A DNA stretch of 9,232 nt, taken from the NCBI GenBank assembly GCA_025359585.1, contig JANYFX010000199.1, positions 1 through 9,232 of the forward strand, in the 5' to 3' direction. Shown in pieces: positions 7,937 through 9,232 of the stretch (its first letter is position 1; every line of letters begins with the position of its first letter). The stretch comes from Rhizobacter sp. GTDB taxonomy: Bacteria > Pseudomonadota > Gammaproteobacteria > Burkholderiales > Burkholderiaceae_C. The translations under genes and the position numbers were made by a program. The notes below the pieces were generated by a model. That model searched no databases, was not told the DNA's origin, and worked only from the letters and a program-made list of their open reading frames with translations.

Positions 7937-8646
7937 GGCGTTGCTTCCATCAGGTGGCGCCGATCTGCGGGATGCCTTTTTTGTACGCGGGACCGCTGAT
8001 TTGAGACTACCGGCATGCTGGGATCCCAGCCGGGAAGTTCACGCACCAGATCCTGCATCCAAGCTGGCAGCGTACTGAAGCCCTGCAGCAAATCATCGGA
8101 AATTGCCTTTCCGTGCGTCGGGTCTGCTAGTACCTGTGTCAAGCGCGCAAGAACACGCGCTCGATCTGTGCCCAAAGTGTCCTTCAGCCAGTGCAAGGCC
8201 TGTACGACCCGCATCGCCGGTCGGTCGGCCCAATAGAGTCGACTTGGTGCCGTCTGGCGGAATTCGATGACCAGGTTATCGAGCGTGATGGACCGCCGGC
8301 GAGCATCGGTATGGATAGTGACGCGCGCCGGCACTGCATCCGTCAGCCCCAGGTCGTTGGCGGCCGTCATGCCGTCTACCAACATGCGCAGTTGATCGCG
8401 GCGGGCAAGCGCATCCAGGACGGCACGGTAGTCCGGAACAGTGGAACGCTTCGTCAGGCTATTGACGTTCGGGCGGTCATAGAGTCCGCGTTCGATGCGG
8501 CGTAGGTCGCCCGCCTGCACCATTCGCTGCAAGGTCTTGTCGATGGTGTCCCTACTGCCCAAGTGTGCAAAATCATTCGGCACCCAGACATGGCCTGGGG
8601 CGGCGGCAGTGATCAACGAAGAGATTTGGTTCTTAAGTTCAGACAT
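7933..8646 (-). CDS. abiEi: AbiEi-type antitoxin and probable operon repressor
   Basis: This 237-residue protein begins with a winged helix-turn-helix (about residues 18-58, ending in the wing 'RRIERGLYDRP'). Next come 'DYRAVLDALARRDQLRMLVDG' (72-92, shown up to 20 residues at a time as DYRAVLDALA and RRDQLRMLVDG) and a C-terminal half like that of the DUF6088/AbiEi antitoxins paired with AbiEii nucleotidyltransferases. In characterised AbiE systems AbiEi counters the toxin's effect without lasting binding and represses its own promoter by binding inverted repeats. A pair of inverted repeats lies just upstream here. The ATG at 8646 is supported by GGGAG about seven bases before it. It is the first gene of the eight-gene operon, so its repression would reach the dnd genes as well. 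The C-terminal tail is Arg-rich. Confidence 0.85.
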   Translation of the reverse strand: MSELKNQISSLITAAAPGHVWVPNDFAHLGSRDTIDKTLQRMVQAGDLRRIERGLYDRPNVNSLTKRSTVPDYRAVLDALARRDQLRMLVDGMTAANDLGLTDAVPARVTIHTDARRRSITLDNLVIEFRQTAPSRLYWADRPAMRVVQALHWLKDTLGTDRARVLARLTQVLADPTHGKAISDDLLQGFSTLPAWMQDLVRELPGWDPSMPVVSNQRSRVQKRHPADRRHLMEATP

Positions 8647-8659
8647 GGGATACTCCCGT

Positions 8660-8683
8660 CCGATATTTGTACACGTTTATCGG
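8660..8683. promoter_or_regulatory. Operator candidate 1 over the -10 (CCGATA-N12-TATCGG)
   Basis: CCGATA (8660-8665) and TATCGG (8678-8683) are exact reverse complements separated by 12 bases. The predicted -10 element occupies the first half of the spacer, so a protein bound here would block RNA polymerase. The half-site motif and the 12-base spacing match the second repeat at 8706-8729. This makes both likely targets of one dimeric regulator, most simply AbiEi. Confidence 0.6.
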
Positions 8684-8694
8684 TCGAATGGCAA
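8666..8694 (-). promoter_or_regulatory. Sigma70-like promoter for the abiE-dnd operon
   Basis: On the minus strand, TTGCCA (8694-8689, five of six matches to the -35 consensus) and TACAAA (8671-8666, four of six to the -10) are separated by 17 bases. Transcription would begin near 8659-8656, about 10-13 bases before the abiEi ATG at 8646. That leader is short but keeps the Shine-Dalgarno site. I see no other comparable promoter upstream of the later genes, which fits a single long transcript. The -10 lies between the two half-sites of the inverted repeat at 8660-8683. Confidence 0.55.
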
Positions 8695-8700
8695 TCAGTG

Positions 8701-8734
8701 ATTGTCCGAAAGATGTTAACATATTTCGGACAAT
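8701..8734. promoter_or_regulatory. Operator candidate 2, long palindrome upstream of the -35
   Basis: ATTGTCCGAAA (8701-8711) and TTTCGGACAAT (8724-8734) form a perfect 11-bp inverted repeat. The 12-base spacer contains the perfect palindrome ATGTTAACAT (8713-8722), so the whole 34-bp site is symmetric except for one base pair (8712/8723). Its core CCGAAA-N12-TTTCGG repeats the geometry of operator candidate 1, with centres 46 bp apart. It lies upstream of the abiE promoter and about 88 bp before the divergent endonuclease start, so it could affect both. A DNA-binding site is a better reading than an RNA hairpin, because no transcript is needed to explain the paired symmetry. Confidence 0.75.
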
Positions 8735-8821
8735 AATGCCCTGTGCGTGTCAGGCAATGGGCGATGAGGTTGCAATACGCATGCCGCAATGGCTTGCAGA
8801 CTACCGCACAATATCGAGCAA

Positions 8822-9086
8822 ATGAATGCCACCATGACGCCCATCGACCGCTTTGCAAGCCTCGGCATTTGGTCGCGGGGAAGCGAGCGTGCGCCGCACA
8901 AACCGCTGCTGTTACTTTTGGCGCTGGGACTCTTTTCCCAAGGAATCCGTGCTCTGCCATATGTGCAGTATGAGCAGAAGCTCATCGATCTGCTCCGGGA
9001 GTTCGGCCCAAGTCGCCGATCACTGCATCCAGAATATCCATTCTGGCGCCTGCGCAACGATGGCGTATGGGAGGTAGAGGCCCAGG
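8822..9086 (+). pseudogene. Phosphorothioate-dependent restriction endonuclease, N-terminal part cut by IS21-like element
   Basis: About 88 codons of a rightward gene remain, divergent from the operon. The protein resembles the sulfur-binding domain of McrA-type enzymes that cut phosphorothioated DNA (ScoMcrA/SprMcrA group). It has APHKPLLLL near residues 24-32, then a helix 'KLIDLLREFGP' and HPEYPFWRL at 69-77 followed by NDGVWEV. His26 and the pair Tyr72-Pro73 have about the same spacing as pocket residues known to hold the sulfur in ScoMcrA, but this match is from memory. The frame runs into the IS end and stops at 9109, adding seven foreign residues. The C-terminal part of the binding domain and any HNH nuclease domain are lost from this reading. 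The start could be ATG 8822 or 8834; neither has a strong ribosome site. Confidence 0.8.
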
Positions 9087-9089
9087 TGT

Positions 9090-9161
9090 CAGCAGCGGTT
9101 GTAAACTGATACACAGCAGCGATTGAAAACTGATACACAGCAGCGATTGAAAACTGATACA
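9090..9161 (+). repeat. Three tandem 24-bp repeats in the IS21-like terminus
   Basis: The units lie at 9090-9113, 9114-9137 and 9138-9161. The second and third are identical (beginning CAGCAGCGATTG and ending CTGATACA); the first differs at two positions (g for a and t for a). They abut with no gap, giving a 24-bp period of just over two helical turns. This suits side-by-side binding of a multimeric transposase. Confidence 0.9.
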
Positions 9162-9217
9162 CCGTTTTGAGATGATGGCTGCTTTTCGGAGCGGTCTTGA
9201 AACCCAACGAGGTGTAT

Positions 9218-9232
9218 GTGGAAATTCAGTTA
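9218..9232 (+). CDS. Possible transposase (istA-like) start, five codons
   Basis: GAGG (9209-9212) is followed by GTG at 9218, giving V-E-I-Q-L to the window edge. An ATG at 9216 in another frame is also possible but sits only three bases after GAGG. The position just inside an IS21-like end fits the istA transposase gene. Too little sequence is present to confirm the product or the frame. Confidence 0.35.

Larger units (their letters stand above)
9087..9232 (+). mobile_element. Left end of an IS21-family-like insertion sequence
   Basis: The endonuclease frame ends where a TGT-initiated terminus begins at 9087. It is followed by three 24-bp tandem repeats, a spacer, and a ribosome site with a start codon near the window end. 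Multiple direct repeats inside a terminus beginning with TG are typical of IS21-family ends, where they serve as transposase binding sites. The element continues past the right edge, so istA/istB, the other end and the target duplication are not visible. The exact boundary at 9087 is inferred from the terminal TG and could shift by a few bases. Confidence 0.7.

Noticed and set aside
8647..8657. Small hairpin GGGA-TAC-TCCC over the abiEi ribosome site
   Set aside because: A 4-bp stem with a 3-base loop is too weak to claim as a regulatory element.
8735..8821. Promoter for the divergent nuclease gene
   Set aside because: I looked for -35/-10 pairs on the plus strand and found none with good sequence and spacing, so no call is made.
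8716..8973. Minus-strand and alternative plus-strand frames over the control region and nuclease fragment
   Set aside because: They conflict with the sulfur-binding-domain reading and with the operators, and they contain repeat-derived peptide from the IS end.
9090..9161. The three 24-bp repeats as a CRISPR array or plasmid iterons
   Set aside because: The units abut with no spacers, and they sit at a TG-initiated terminus before a ribosome site. This fits an IS21-type end better.

Overview
The window holds one long leftward (minus-strand) operon for DNA phosphorothioation, the replacement of a backbone oxygen by sulfur, in a variant Dnd layout. A type IV toxin-antitoxin pair of the AbiE class sits at its head, a divergent restriction gene lies beside it, and an insertion sequence borders each side. 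Moderately GC-rich DNA, Shine-Dalgarno sites, IS3- and IS21-family ends and the protein types all fit a proteobacterium, probably beta or gamma. I cannot name a species. This is accessory, horizontally mobile defence-type DNA.

Layout from left to right. (1) Positions 1-140 are the end of an IS3-family-like element whose transposase starts at 75 and runs leftward out of the window. (2) Positions 218-8646 carry eight tightly packed minus-strand genes, most of them overlapping or less than 16 bases apart. In transcription order they are an AbiEi-type antitoxin/repressor (8646-7933), an AbiEii nucleotidyltransferase toxin (7936-6890), dndC (6875-5700), a 66-residue small protein (5703-5503), dndD (5487-3436), a DndE domain fused to a HerA/FtsK-type ATPase (3439-1913), a four-helix membrane protein (1902-1435) and dndB with its DGQHR motif (1435-218). 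There is no dndA cysteine desulfurase, so a chromosomal IscS-type enzyme probably supplies the sulfur. (3) Positions 8647-8821 are a divergent control region. It has a good sigma70-like promoter for the operon and two inverted repeats of identical geometry (CCGAWA-N12-TWTCGG), one over the -10 and one upstream of the -35. These are probable AbiEi operators. (4) From 8822 rightward lies the start of a phosphorothioate-sensing restriction endonuclease gene (sulfur-binding domain, related to the ScoMcrA/SprMcrA group), cut after about 88 codons by (5) an IS21-family end with three 24-bp tandem repeats (9087 to the window end).

Proposed working: DndC activates the DNA and transfers sulfur with DndD and the DndE-ATPase fusion, and DndB tunes the process. 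The AbiE pair may make loss of the locus costly and may place the whole operon under AbiEi autorepression. The neighbouring sulfur-binding endonuclease is broken, so the locus in this strain may modify DNA without its matching nuclease. The most unusual points are the DndE-HerA fusion, the membrane protein inside a Dnd operon, the toxin-antitoxin pair leading the operon, and the IS-interrupted nuclease.
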